Origin: Bacteroidales bacterium UBA755
GTDB lineage: Bacteria; Bacteroidota; Bacteroidia; Bacteroidales; UBA932
Assembly (NCBI GenBank): GCA_002297815.1
Contig: DBKH01000064.1
Span: forward strand, 1-51,663
DNA: 51,663 nucleotides
Direction: 5' to 3'
Of the stretch, positions 26,282 through 34,395 are shown piece by piece; the stretch's first letter is position 1; every line of letters begins with the position of its first letter. Under the pieces are notes generated by a model. It ran no database searches, had not been told where the DNA came from, and was given only the letters and a program-made list of their open reading frames with translations. The position numbers and the translations under genes were made by a program.

Positions 26282-28402
26282 ATGGCTGCTAAAAGAGATC
26301 TTACTTACACAAGAAACATCGGCATCATGGCCCACATCGATGCCGGAAAGACGACTACATCCGAACGTATTCTGTACTACACCGGAAAGACTCACAAGAT
26401 CGGTGAGGTACATGAAGGGGCTGCCACAATGGACTGGATGGTTCAGGAGCAGGAGAGAGGTATCACCATCACCTCTGCTGCCACCACAGCGTTTTGGCAT
26501 TACAACGGTCACGTTTATCAGATTAACCTGATCGACACTCCGGGTCACGTCGACTTCACCGTTGAGGTGGAGCGTTCGCTCCGTGTGCTTGACGGAACTA
26601 TCGCTACTTTCTGTGCTGTCGGACGTGTTCAGCCTCAGTCTGAGACTGTTTGGCGTCAGGCGGACAAGTACGGTGTTCCGAAGATTGCGTATGTGAACAA
26701 GATGGACCGTGTCGGAGCTGACTTCCTTGCATGCGTTGAGGAAATCTACACTAAGCTCGGTGCCAAGGCTGTTCCAATCTGTCTTCCTATCGGGTCAGAG
26801 GACAAGTTCAAAGGCATTATCGACCTTATCTCCAGAAAAGCGATTTACTACGATTCTGGAGAAGAATTGGTCAACTATGAAATCAAGGACGTTCCGGAAG
26901 ACATGGCCGGAGAAGTCGAGAAATGGAGAGACAAACTCGTAGAGGCTGCTGCTGAATGCGACGAGGCTCTCATGGAGAAGTATTTCGAGAATCCTGACTC
27001 TCTTACCGAGGATGAAATTATCGCTGCCCTTCGCAAGGGTACGATTTCTATGCAGATCGTTCCTGCCTGCTGCGGTTCTTCATTCAAGAACAAGGGCGTT
27101 CAGTTCCTTCTTGACGCTGTGATGCGTTACCTTCCTTCTCCACTTGACAAGGGTGTTGTAAAAGGAACTGATCCTAAGACTGGTGAGGAAGAGGATCTTC
27201 TTCCTGATGCATCCCAGCCGTTCTGCGCTCTCGTGTTCAAGATTGCCACTGATCCATTCGTTGGCCGTCTCGCTTTCATGAGGGTTTACTCAGGTCGTGT
27301 TGATGCTGGCTCTTACGTCTTTAACGTACGTACCGGGAAGAAAGAAAGAATCGCGCGTCTGTACCAGATGCATTCCAATCACCAGAATCCTATCGATTTT
27401 GTTGAGGCTGGGGACATCTGCGCTGCCGTTGGATTCAAGGATCTCCGTACCGGAGACACCATCTGCAACGAAGATCATCAGATCGTGCTCGAATCAATGG
27501 AATTCCCTGATCCTGTTATCGGTATCGCTGTCGAGCCTAAGACCCAGGGTGACTTGGACAAGCTGAGCATCGCCCTTGGCAAGCTCGCTGAGGAAGACCC
27601 TACATTCACCGTAAGGTCTGACCATGAGACCGGCCAGACAGTCATCAGTGGCATGGGTGAGCTTCACCTTGACATCATCGTGGATCGTCTCCGTCGTGAG
27701 TTCGGTGTCGAGATCAATCAAGGCGCTCCGCAGGTTAACTACAAAGAGGCCATCACGGCTACAGTACAGCACCGTGAAGTCTTCAAGAAACAGACTGGTG
27801 GTCGTGGTAAGTTCGCTGACATTATCGTTGAGATCGGTCCTGCTGATGAGGGTGTTACCGGGCTCCAGTTCGAGAATCAGGTCAAGGGTGGAAATATTCC
27901 TAAGGAATTCATCCCTTGCATCGAGAAGGGCTTCAAGGCCGCTATGGCCAACGGAGTTCTCGCTGGTTACGAGGTTCAGTCAATGAAGGTCGTTGTTCTT
28001 GACGGTTCATTCCACCCTGTCGATTCAGACCAGCTTTCATTCGAAATGGCCGCCCGTCTGGCATTCCGCCACGCCTGCCCGAAAGCAAAGCCTGTTCTCC
28101 TTGAGCCTATCATGTCCCTTGAGGTTGTCACCCCAGAGGACTACATGGGTGACATTGTGGGTGACCTCAACCGTCGTCGTGGCCAGATCCAGGCTATGGA
28201 CTCTACCGCCAACGGTGCGAGAATAGTAAGAGCCTTCGTTCCGCTCGCTGAGCAGTTCGGTTATGTGACGGTTCTTAGAACCCTTTCATCCGGACGTGCA
28301 ACTAGCACGATGACTTTCGACCACTATGCTGAGGTTCCTGCCAACTTGGCCAAGGACGTTATCGAGAAGAGCGGCTACAAGCTCTCCGATGATGACGAGT
28401 AA
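26282..28402 (+). CDS. fusA: Elongation factor G
   Basis: 706 residues, full length. GTPase motifs: AHIDAGKTT (G1, about 17-25), the switch I segment ERGITITSA, DTPGHVDF (G3) and NKMDR (G4). Domains II-V follow, with conserved GMGELHLD and VDSDQLSFEMAARLAF. It drives ribosomal translocation. It sits in the str operon as usual. Confidence 0.99.
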   Translation: MAAKRDLTYTRNIGIMAHIDAGKTTTSERILYYTGKTHKIGEVHEGAATMDWMVQEQERGITITSAATTAFWHYNGHVYQINLIDTPGHVDFTVEVERSLRVLDGTIATFCAVGRVQPQSETVWRQADKYGVPKIAYVNKMDRVGADFLACVEEIYTKLGAKAVPICLPIGSEDKFKGIIDLISRKAIYYDSGEELVNYEIKDVPEDMAGEVEKWRDKLVEAAAECDEALMEKYFENPDSLTEDEIIAALRKGTISMQIVPACCGSSFKNKGVQFLLDAVMRYLPSPLDKGVVKGTDPKTGEEEDLLPDASQPFCALVFKIATDPFVGRLAFMRVYSGRVDAGSYVFNVRTGKKERIARLYQMHSNHQNPIDFVEAGDICAAVGFKDLRTGDTICNEDHQIVLESMEFPDPVIGIAVEPKTQGDLDKLSIALGKLAEEDPTFTVRSDHETGQTVISGMGELHLDIIVDRLRREFGVEINQGAPQVNYKEAITATVQHREVFKKQTGGRGKFADIIVEIGPADEGVTGLQFENQVKGGNIPKEFIPCIEKGFKAAMANGVLAGYEVQSMKVVVLDGSFHPVDSDQLSFEMAARLAFRHACPKAKPVLLEPIMSLEVVTPEDYMGDIVGDLNRRRGQIQAMDSTANGARIVRAFVPLAEQFGYVTVLRTLSSGRATSTMTFDHYAEVPANLAKDVIEKSGYKLSDDDE

Positions 28403-28431
28403 GTGTTAAAACGTAATTAAGTATTTTTGAT

Positions 28432-28737
28432 ATGAGTCAAAAAATCAGAATAAAACTCAAATCATTCGATCACATGCTGGTTGACAAGTCAGCCGCTAAG
28501 ATCGTGGACACCGTGAAGGCTACAGGTGCTAAGGTGAACGGTCCTATTCCGCTTCCTACCAACAAGAAGATCTTCACTGTCAATCGCTCGACTTTCGTTA
28601 ACAAGAAGTCTCGCGAGCAGTTTGAGCTTAGCGCCTACAGCAGGCTTCTGGACATTGATGACAGCAATGCAAAGACTGTCGATGCCCTCATGAAGCTTGA
28701 ACTTCCTTCAGGCGTTGAGGTTGAGATCAAAGTCTGA
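28432..28737 (+). CDS. rpsJ: 30S ribosomal protein S10
   Basis: 101 residues. Recognised by IRIKLKSFDHMLVD, GPIPLPTNKKIFTV and the family C-terminus LPSGVEVEIKV. In Bacteroidota rpsJ normally leads into rplC and the rest of the S10 cluster. Here a hairpin, a tRNA and rnr follow instead, so the operon ends after rpsJ. Confidence 0.98.
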   Translation: MSQKIRIKLKSFDHMLVDKSAAKIVDTVKATGAKVNGPIPLPTNKKIFTVNRSTFVNKKSREQFELSAYSRLLDIDDSNAKTVDALMKLELPSGVEVEIKV

Positions 28738-28752
28738 GAATTCAGATTAGGG

Positions 28753-28780
28753 ACGGAGCGGTCCAGGAGACCGCATCCGT
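28753..28780 (+). terminator. Hairpin after rpsJ
   Basis: ACGGAGCGGTC (28753-28763) pairs with GACCGCATCCGT (28769-28780) with one bulge. The T tract is weak, so it may terminate only partly or serve in processing between rpsJ and the tRNA. Confidence 0.5.
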
Positions 28781-28815
28781 TCATGCAATATTCCCGGTCT
28801 TTAAGGCTGGGACTC

Positions 28816-28889
28816 GGTCCCATAGCTCAGTTGGTTAGAGCATCTGACTCATAATCAGGGGGTCGTAGGATCATGCCCTACTGGGACCA
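28816..28889 (+). tRNA. tRNA with CAU anticodon (probably elongator tRNA-Met)
   Basis: A 74-nt cloverleaf: acceptor GGTCCCA/TGGGACC, D-arm GCTC-AGTTGGTTA-GAGC, anticodon arm TCTGA-CTCATAA-TCAGG, variable loop GGGTC and T-stem GTAGG/CCTAC. The discriminator is A and CCA is not encoded (ACA follows). The T-loop reads ATCATGC instead of TTCRANY: positions 54 and 58 are A and U instead of U and A. CAU could also be a lysidine-modified tRNA-Ile2, but I favour Met. Confidence 0.93.
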
Positions 28890-28934
28890 CAAAAAGGGGA
28901 GACGCAAGAAATTGCGTCTCCCTTTTTGTGGTCC
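28884..28934. terminator. Terminator whose stem uses the tRNA 3' strand
   Basis: The left arm 28884-28907 begins with the tRNA acceptor bases GGACCAC and pairs with 28912-28934 (23 bp, one bulge, GAAA loop). The inner part, AGACGCAA-GAAA-TTGCGTCT followed by CCCTTTTT, is a classic terminator core. Confidence 0.8.
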
Positions 28935-28943
28935 GTTTATCCA

Positions 28944-29111
28944 CCCCTAGTCACTGCGTGACAGCCCCAGTGGGGCATTGGGGAGCGTACTCCCCAAACC
29001 CCTTGCGTCGCTACGCGCTTTGCGTTAGATGCTTTTCACCCCCAGTCACTGCGTGACAGCCCCGGTGGGGCATTGGGGAGCGTACTCCCCAAACCCCTTG
29101 CGTCGCTACGC
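28944..29111. repeat. Two direct copies of a GC-rich multi-hairpin repeat, 95-bp period
   Basis: Copies at about 28944-29016 and 29039-29111 are almost identical. Each contains nested inverted repeats: GTCAC-TGC-GTGAC, GCCCC-NGT-GGGGC, GGGGAG-CGTA-CTCCCC and GCGTCGCTACGC. They lie between the tRNA terminator and the end of rnr and contain no gene. Confidence 0.9.
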
Positions 29112-29125
29112 TCCGATGCTTGCGC

Positions 29126-31384
29126 TTAATTGGAGTTCTTCTTTTTGGAAGGCTTCGGGCCGAACTTCTTGCGGGGACGGCCTTTGTCCTTGGAGGATTT
29201 CCGCTGCGGCTGGTTGTCATTATGGGCGACGGCTGCATAGAAAGGCTTTTTCTTGGCCTTGCCGTCTGTGGATTCCTTGCCGGAACTGTCACCTGATGTC
29301 GTGACATCAACCAGTTCGTAGTCCAGTAGCCTTTGATCCAGATTGGCGGCCTTGACACGGATCTTCACCGGATCTCCGAGACGGAATATCTTGCCGGTGC
29401 GGCGGCCCTTGATAAGGTAGTTCTGCTCGTCGAACTCAAAGAAGTCGGACTTCACATCGCGCAGGGCGACCATGCCCTCGATCATCGTCGGCTTGATCTC
29501 CACGTACATTCCCCACTCTGTGAGGCCGGAGATATTACCTTCATATTCATTGCCAATCTTGTCCTGCATGAACTCGATGAGTTTGTACTTGATGCTGTCG
29601 CGCTCAGCGTTGGCTGCGATCTGTTCGCGCTCTGAGGCATGCTGGCACTGCGCTTCGTAATATTCCTTGTTCTGGCTCTCCGCATTGTCAAGATAGAGGG
29701 CCAACAGCCTGTGCACCATTGTGTCAGGGTAGCGGCGGATAGGGGAGGTGAAGTGCGTGTAGAACTTGAACGCAAGGCCGTAGTGACCGATGTTGTCAGT
29801 AGTGTAGATCGCCTTCGCCATCGAGCGGAGGGCAATCATCTGGAAGGCGTCGCACTCAGGTGTGCCTTTTGCCTCGGTGAGCAACGTGTTGAGGGACTTG
29901 GCGATCTCGCGTCCGTTGCCGCTTGGGCCGAACTTGAAGCCGAAGTTGCTGACGAACTGTCCGAGGCTCGCGATTTTGTCGGTGTTAGGCTCGCCGTGCA
30001 CGCGGTAGACGAACGTCTTGGCCTTTTTGTCCGCCTTGCCGTCCATCTTGCCGGAAGTCGCGATGAATTCTGCCACTGAGCGGTTGGCGAGAAGCATGAA
30101 CTCCTCGATTAGCCAGTTGGCCTCCTTTGTGATCTTTTCGTAAACTCGAATAGGTTTGCCCGTGGCATCAACTTCGACCTTCATCTCCGGACGCTCGAAA
30201 CTGATGGCTCCGGCAGCGAAACGACGTTTGCGCAGAATGGCTGCAAGCTTGTTGAGAGTCACAATGGCCTCTCTGATGTCTTGGTCGATTGCTGGATCAG
30301 CTGGCTCTTTACCATCGCTTTCAATAATCTGCTGTGCTCCATCGTAGTCAAACCTATAGTCGGAACAGATGGCCGTACGACCGAACCAACGGTTCTCTAT
30401 CTTTCCTCGTGGAGTCATCTCAACCACCACTGAGAATGTCAGTTTTTCCTCGTGTGGACGAAGGGAGCAAAGTTTGTTGCAAAGTTTCTCGGGAAGCATT
30501 GGAACTGTCCTGTCAACCAGATAGACTGACGTTCCGCGCTCCTGAGCCTCCTTGTCCACGATAGTGCCGGGAAGCACATAGTGGGACACATCAGCGATGT
30601 GGATTCCGATCTCGTAGTTGCCGTTGCCCAGTTTCTTGAACGACAAGGCATCGTCAAAATCCTTCGCATCGGCAGGGTCGATGGTGAATGTCAAAGTACT
30701 GCGGAAATCACGGCGTTCCTCTATGTCTTTCCCCGTGATCTGGTCTGAGATTTCATCAGCAGCGTTCTCGACTTCAGGTTCAAACCTGTAAGGCAGGGCA
30801 TATTCAGCGAGGATTGAATGCATCTCCGTGTCGTTCTCTCCCGGCACTCCAAGCACATCCACAATGTGACCTTTAGGAGTCGGTTCACCTTTGTCCCAGC
30901 CATCAACCAAAGCGGCCACTTTCAATCCTCTTCTTGCACCGCGCGGCAGTGAATCGAAATCCACACTGATGTCGTACGGCATATTCCTAGACTGCATCAG
31001 CACCCACGCCTGCCTTCCAACGATGTGAAGCACACCGATGAACGGCTTGTGGCTGCGCTCGACAATCTCTATGATTTCTCCTTCCCGACGTTTGGCTGCA
31101 TCTTTTTTGCCGCGCCCATAATCCGAGGCCTCTTTCCTTTCACTGGTCACCGCACATTTTACGGTGTCCCCGTTCAATGCGCCACGGGTTTTGGACGCTT
31201 TGACGAACACATCGTTGTCCGGCTCGCCTTCAACCACCACGAAGACATAGCCATCCCTCGTCATCTGAACTTTACCGGTAACTTCCTCCAGCACTCTTTT
31301 CGTCTTCTGTCTGGAACCGAATCTTCTGTCGCGGCTCTTCCTGCCGCCTTTCTCGCCACCTTGGCGATTTCTCTTTTTCTGCAT
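29126..31384 (-). CDS. rnr: Ribonuclease R
   Basis: 752 residues. N-terminal OB/cold-shock domains (about 40-215) precede the RNB exonuclease domain with its acidic metal-binding signature (DPADAKDFDDALS, about 231-243) and a C-terminal S1 domain (EGNISGLTEWGMYVEI). A long Lys/Arg-rich tail ends KKFGPKPSKKKNSN. It is a processive 3'-5' exoribonuclease that degrades structured RNA. The minus-strand -7 element TACCTTTG lies at 31404-31411, about 20 bp before the ATG. Confidence 0.97.
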   Translation of the reverse strand: MQKKRNRQGGEKGGRKSRDRRFGSRQKTKRVLEEVTGKVQMTRDGYVFVVVEGEPDNDVFVKASKTRGALNGDTVKCAVTSERKEASDYGRGKKDAAKRREGEIIEIVERSHKPFIGVLHIVGRQAWVLMQSRNMPYDISVDFDSLPRGARRGLKVAALVDGWDKGEPTPKGHIVDVLGVPGENDTEMHSILAEYALPYRFEPEVENAADEISDQITGKDIEERRDFRSTLTFTIDPADAKDFDDALSFKKLGNGNYEIGIHIADVSHYVLPGTIVDKEAQERGTSVYLVDRTVPMLPEKLCNKLCSLRPHEEKLTFSVVVEMTPRGKIENRWFGRTAICSDYRFDYDGAQQIIESDGKEPADPAIDQDIREAIVTLNKLAAILRKRRFAAGAISFERPEMKVEVDATGKPIRVYEKITKEANWLIEEFMLLANRSVAEFIATSGKMDGKADKKAKTFVYRVHGEPNTDKIASLGQFVSNFGFKFGPSGNGREIAKSLNTLLTEAKGTPECDAFQMIALRSMAKAIYTTDNIGHYGLAFKFYTHFTSPIRRYPDTMVHRLLALYLDNAESQNKEYYEAQCQHASEREQIAANAERDSIKYKLIEFMQDKIGNEYEGNISGLTEWGMYVEIKPTMIEGMVALRDVKSDFFEFDEQNYLIKGRRTGKIFRLGDPVKIRVKAANLDQRLLDYELVDVTTSGDSSGKESTDGKAKKKPFYAAVAHNDNQPQRKSSKDKGRPRKKFGPKPSKKKNSN

Positions 31385-31456
31385 TACGAATATATTAATG
31401 GTACAAAGGTACGAATTTTCCCTGCAAACGATGAGCCCGAAAGACAGATTATGATT

Positions 31457-31464
31457 ATCTTTGC
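31457..31464 (+). promoter_or_regulatory. Candidate -7 element for the ROK kinase-manA operon
   Basis: TATCTTTG matches TAnnTTTG and lies about 110 bp before the ATG at 31573. No good -33 element is visible at 19 bp. Confidence 0.45.
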
Positions 31465-31572
31465 AACGAAAGTGGCTTGATTTTATGAATATTCAAAATT
31501 TGGCTTCTTCGGAGTTTTAATTGAATTTTCATAACCAAACACAGGCACGGCAATAATTAAAAACTCAAGAAT

Positions 31573-32682
31573 ATGTCTGACATAAAGAACGACAGCAGAA
31601 TCGTCATGACACTCGATGCCGGCGGCACCAACATGGTGTTCGGCGCGATGAAAGGCGGTGAGTTCTGCTGCGAACCTATCACACTTCCTTCCAACGCTGA
31701 CAATCTCGACCGTTGCCTTGGCACGATGGTGACGGGCTTCACAAAGATCAAAGAGGAGTTGGGTGAGGCGAAACCTGTGGCCATAAGCTTCTGTTTCCCT
31801 GGCCCAGCCGACTACCCTGACGGAATCATCGGAGGCTACCTGCCGAATTTCCCTTCATTCCGCGATGGAGTCGCTCTCGGACCGTTCCTTGAGGACACGT
31901 TCGGGATTCCTGTCTTCATCAACAACGATGGAGACCTTTACGCCTACGGAGAGGCCCTCGGGGGCGTGCTCCCTGAAGTCAATGAAAGACTTGCCAAGGC
32001 CGGAAGTGCCAAGCGTTATCACAACCTTATCGGCTACACTTTCGGCACCGGTCTGGGAATAGGTACGGTGATCAACGGTGAGCTCAACCGTGGCGACAAC
32101 TCCTGCGTGGAGACCTTCTGCCTCAAACATCCAGACATGCCGGACATCATCGTTGAGGACGGAGCCTCGATCCGCGCTGTGAAGAGAGTTTACGGAGAAC
32201 TGACCGGCAATCCGAACCATGGCCTTGAGCCGAAGGACATCGCAGAGATCTGCGAGGGCAAGAGGCCGGGCGACCGCGAGGCCGCAATCAAGGCGTTCGA
32301 CAAGATGGGCGAGGTTGCAGGAGACGCGATGGCAACAGCAGTCACTTTGATAGATGGCCTTATCGTCATCGGAGGCGGTGTGATGAACAACTACAAGTAC
32401 CTGATGCCAGGAATCTTACGCACCATGCGCGGCAAAATGCACCAGCTCACCGGTGAGGAACTGAACCGTGTCCAGATGAAGGTCTACAACCTCGATGACC
32501 CGGACGAGTTTGACCAATTCGCCCGTGGCGAGGCACGTTCATTGAAAGTCTACGGCAGCGACCGTGAGGTGATTTACGATCCGCAGAAGCGTGTCGGTGT
32601 GATGCGTTCGAAGATCGGTGCCAGCAAGGCAATCTCGCTCGGAGCCTATGCGTTCGCTCTCACCGAATTGGACAAGAAATAG
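31573..32682 (+). CDS. ROK-family sugar kinase
   Basis: 369 residues. Phosphate-1 motif TLDAGGTNMVFGA (about 14-26), FPGPADYP, the catalytic acidic region INNDGDLYAYGEALGG (about 116-131) and the phosphate-2 region GYTFGTGLGIG (about 157-167). The zinc-type CxCGxxGC cluster of some ROK kinases is absent; the equivalent site reads GDNSCVETFCL. It likely phosphorylates glucose, mannose, fructose or an amino sugar in the cytoplasm. Its position 21 bp before manA supports a hexose-6-phosphate role, for example mannose to mannose-6-phosphate. Confidence 0.88.
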   Translation: MSDIKNDSRIVMTLDAGGTNMVFGAMKGGEFCCEPITLPSNADNLDRCLGTMVTGFTKIKEELGEAKPVAISFCFPGPADYPDGIIGGYLPNFPSFRDGVALGPFLEDTFGIPVFINNDGDLYAYGEALGGVLPEVNERLAKAGSAKRYHNLIGYTFGTGLGIGTVINGELNRGDNSCVETFCLKHPDMPDIIVEDGASIRAVKRVYGELTGNPNHGLEPKDIAEICEGKRPGDREAAIKAFDKMGEVAGDAMATAVTLIDGLIVIGGGVMNNYKYLMPGILRTMRGKMHQLTGEELNRVQMKVYNLDDPDEFDQFARGEARSLKVYGSDREVIYDPQKRVGVMRSKIGASKAISLGAYAFALTELDKK

Positions 32683-32703
32683 TTATAAAGGAACTTAACG
32701 AAT

Positions 32704-33690
32704 ATGTACCCTCTGAAATTTGAGCCCTATCTCCGCGAAATGGTGTGGGGCGGAGAAAAGATTGCCCCGTTCAAGGGCATCAAGACAAAGCAGCATCACA
32801 TCGGGGAAAGCTGGGAGATCTCGGCTGTTCCGGGCCACGTCTCCACGATAGCCAACGGCCCTCTCGCAGGCAAAAGCCTGACCGATGTGATGAATGAATA
32901 TGGCCCCGAACTTGTCGGCAAGAAGGTCTTCGCCAAGACCGGCACGGAGTTCCCGCTGTTGATAAAGTTTATTGACGCAAAGAGCGACCTGTCCATCCAG
33001 GTCCACCCGAACGATGAGCTTGCAGAGAAGACCCACCCCGGGATGAAAGGCAAGACAGAGATGTGGTACGTTGTGGGAGCGGACGAGGGCGCCCACCTGC
33101 TTAGCGGCCTCACAGAGTGGATCACTCCCGATGAATATGAAGAAAGGGTCAACGAGCACACGATCACAGATGTCCTTGCCAGCTACAAGATCGCTCCCGG
33201 AGACGTGTTCTTCCTCCCTGCCGGACGCATCCACGCTATCGGAGCCGGAGCCTTCGTCGCTGAGATCCAGCAGACTTCCGACCTGACCTACAGAATTTAT
33301 GACTATGGTCGTCTGGGCCTTGACGGAAAGCCTCGCGAGCTTCACATCGAGCAGGCCAAGGAGGCCATCGACTACGATGTCTATCCTGATTACAGGACTG
33401 AATATTCCTGTGTTAAGGATGCTGAGACAGAGTTGGTTAGCTGTAAGTATTTTACCACCTCTCTTTTCGACCTCGATAAACCTTGCTCCAAGGATCTCTC
33501 CAAACTGGACTCATTCGTTGTCGTGATGTGTGTTGCCGGAAAAGGCAGCCTTGTGGACCATGAGAATGACGGTCAGGAACACGCCCTCACCCTCCATCAA
33601 GGCGAAACCGTACTCATCCCCGCCACCTCCACCGCCATCGAGTTCCGTCCCGACTCCGCGATGACCTGCCTCACTAGCTGCATTGAGTAA
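32704..33690 (+). CDS. manA: Mannose-6-phosphate isomerase, class I
   Basis: 328 residues, the short Bacteroidota/Firmicutes form. The zinc ligands lie in IQVHPND (about 98-104), KTEMWYV (about 118-124) and PAGRIHAIGAG (about 175-185). It interconverts mannose-6-phosphate and fructose-6-phosphate, linking mannose use and GDP-mannose synthesis. It is co-transcribed with the ROK kinase. Its last 39 bp recur, degenerate, at 37004-37044. Confidence 0.96.
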   Translation: MYPLKFEPYLREMVWGGEKIAPFKGIKTKQHHIGESWEISAVPGHVSTIANGPLAGKSLTDVMNEYGPELVGKKVFAKTGTEFPLLIKFIDAKSDLSIQVHPNDELAEKTHPGMKGKTEMWYVVGADEGAHLLSGLTEWITPDEYEERVNEHTITDVLASYKIAPGDVFFLPAGRIHAIGAGAFVAEIQQTSDLTYRIYDYGRLGLDGKPRELHIEQAKEAIDYDVYPDYRTEYSCVKDAETELVSCKYFTTSLFDLDKPCSKDLSKLDSFVVVMCVAGKGSLVDHENDGQEHALTLHQGETVLIPATSTAIEFRPDSAMTCLTSCIE

Positions 33691-33717
33691 GGTTACGGTG
33701 CCATTTTAACGCATTAT

Positions 33718-33760
33718 TGCTCCCGTCGGGGTCATTTCGGCCCCCGACGGGAGCATTTTT
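33718..33760 (+). terminator. Terminator of manA with an overlapping alternative hairpin
   Basis: TGCTCCCGTCGGGG (33718-33731) pairs with CCCCGACGGGAGCA (33742-33755), followed by TTTTT. The right arm also starts a second perfect hairpin, GAGCATTTT / AAAATGCTC (33751-33774), so the two structures are mutually exclusive. Confidence 0.9.
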
Positions 33761-33823
33761 ATGCGAAAATGCTCTTGTTAAAATGTATAGAATCTCCACG
33801 ATTAATAATAATCAATAAAGAAA

Positions 33824-33861
33824 GATTATCTTTGATAATCTGATAATTATCTTTACATTTG
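33824..33861 (+). promoter_or_regulatory. Strong promoter with overlapping palindrome (copy A of duplicated unit)
   Basis: TTTG (33831-33834), exactly 19 bp, then TACATTTG (33854-33861) is a consensus Bacteroidota promoter. The palindrome GATTATC-TTT-GATAATC (33824-33840) is centred on the -33 box and could be an operator. Confidence 0.75.
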
Positions 33862-33866
33862 CATCG

Positions 33867-33931
33867 GTATACATTATTTGGAAAAATAGTAAAGGCAAGC
33901 ATCTTTTCCCTAAAGGGATGCTTGCTTTTTT
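33867..33931 (+). ncRNA. Candidate small RNA A (about 65 nt)
   Basis: Transcription from the promoter just upstream would begin near 33867 and end at an intrinsic terminator: GCAAGCATC (33895-33903), GATGCTTGC (33917-33925), then TTTTTT. No ORF fits. A related unit lies at 37271-37338. It could be a free small RNA or an attenuated leader for the genes downstream. Confidence 0.55.
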
Positions 33932-34239
33932 ACTTTTATCACCATACTGTATAATAGGCATTTGGTCTAGAAAGGACAATACCGAGGGGGGCACTACAAC
34001 AAGGGCGGTTTTTATAATCATCCGCACCTCCTGACAAGGAATACTTCCGCGTATTTCCGCCCTAAAAATAACAAAGAATTGTTGCGAAGAATTGTTGGAT
34101 ATTTCACTAGAAATGGTTTAATTTGCAATGTTTGGTTATGAATAGAAATCGTGAAAATACTGTTCTTATCAGTAATCCTTCCGTAATCTTCGGGGGGGGG
34201 GTATATAATAGTCTCTTAATCAATAAAATACATATTATT
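33932..34239. other. Long leader upstream of the peptide/fimbrillin genes, including the ACCGAGGGGG box and a G10 tract
   Basis: No gene is recognisable here. It holds ACCGAGGGGGGCACTACAAC (33981-34000), matching the 5' end of the candidate structured RNA at 37352, a weak promoter-like TTAATTTG near 34119 and, at 34192-34201, ten consecutive Gs. Confidence 0.5.
34192..34201 (+). repeat. Homopolymeric G10 tract
   Basis: Ten Gs lie 38 bp upstream of the small peptide ATG and about 195 bp upstream of the surface lipoprotein ATG, followed by TATATAATAG. Such tracts are prone to slipped-strand length change. Confidence 0.9.
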
Positions 34240-34356
34240 ATGGAAAAGAAGTTACCTTACGAGGGACCTCTTATGGAGGTCGTGTATCTAATTGTGGAAA
34301 GTGGCATTTGTAGTGGAGGTGGTGAGAATATGACTCCGGGCGAAGGAAATTGGTGA
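34240..34356 (+). CDS. Small Bacteroidales-type peptide (38 residues)
   Basis: The peptide begins MEKKLPYEGPLMEVVYLIVE, continues SGICSGGGENM and ends in Trp. It fits a loose pattern I know from many small Bacteroidota ORFs next to fimbrillin and lipoprotein genes: Tyr-x-x-Pro-x-x-EVV-x-hydrophobic, then Gly/Cys and Gly-rich residues. No function is established to my knowledge. The frame is open upstream across the G10 tract, but the ATG at 34240 is the natural start. It lies 39 bp before the fimbrillin-like lipoprotein gene and is probably co-transcribed. Confidence 0.6.
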   Translation: MEKKLPYEGPLMEVVYLIVESGICSGGGENMTPGEGNW

Positions 34357-34395
34357 TCGCCTAATAAGCAAGAAAATCTTTTATTAACTGATATC

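Noticed and set aside
32695..33345. 216-codon minus-strand ORF
   Set aside because: Antisense of manA, which has all zinc-site motifs on the plus strand.
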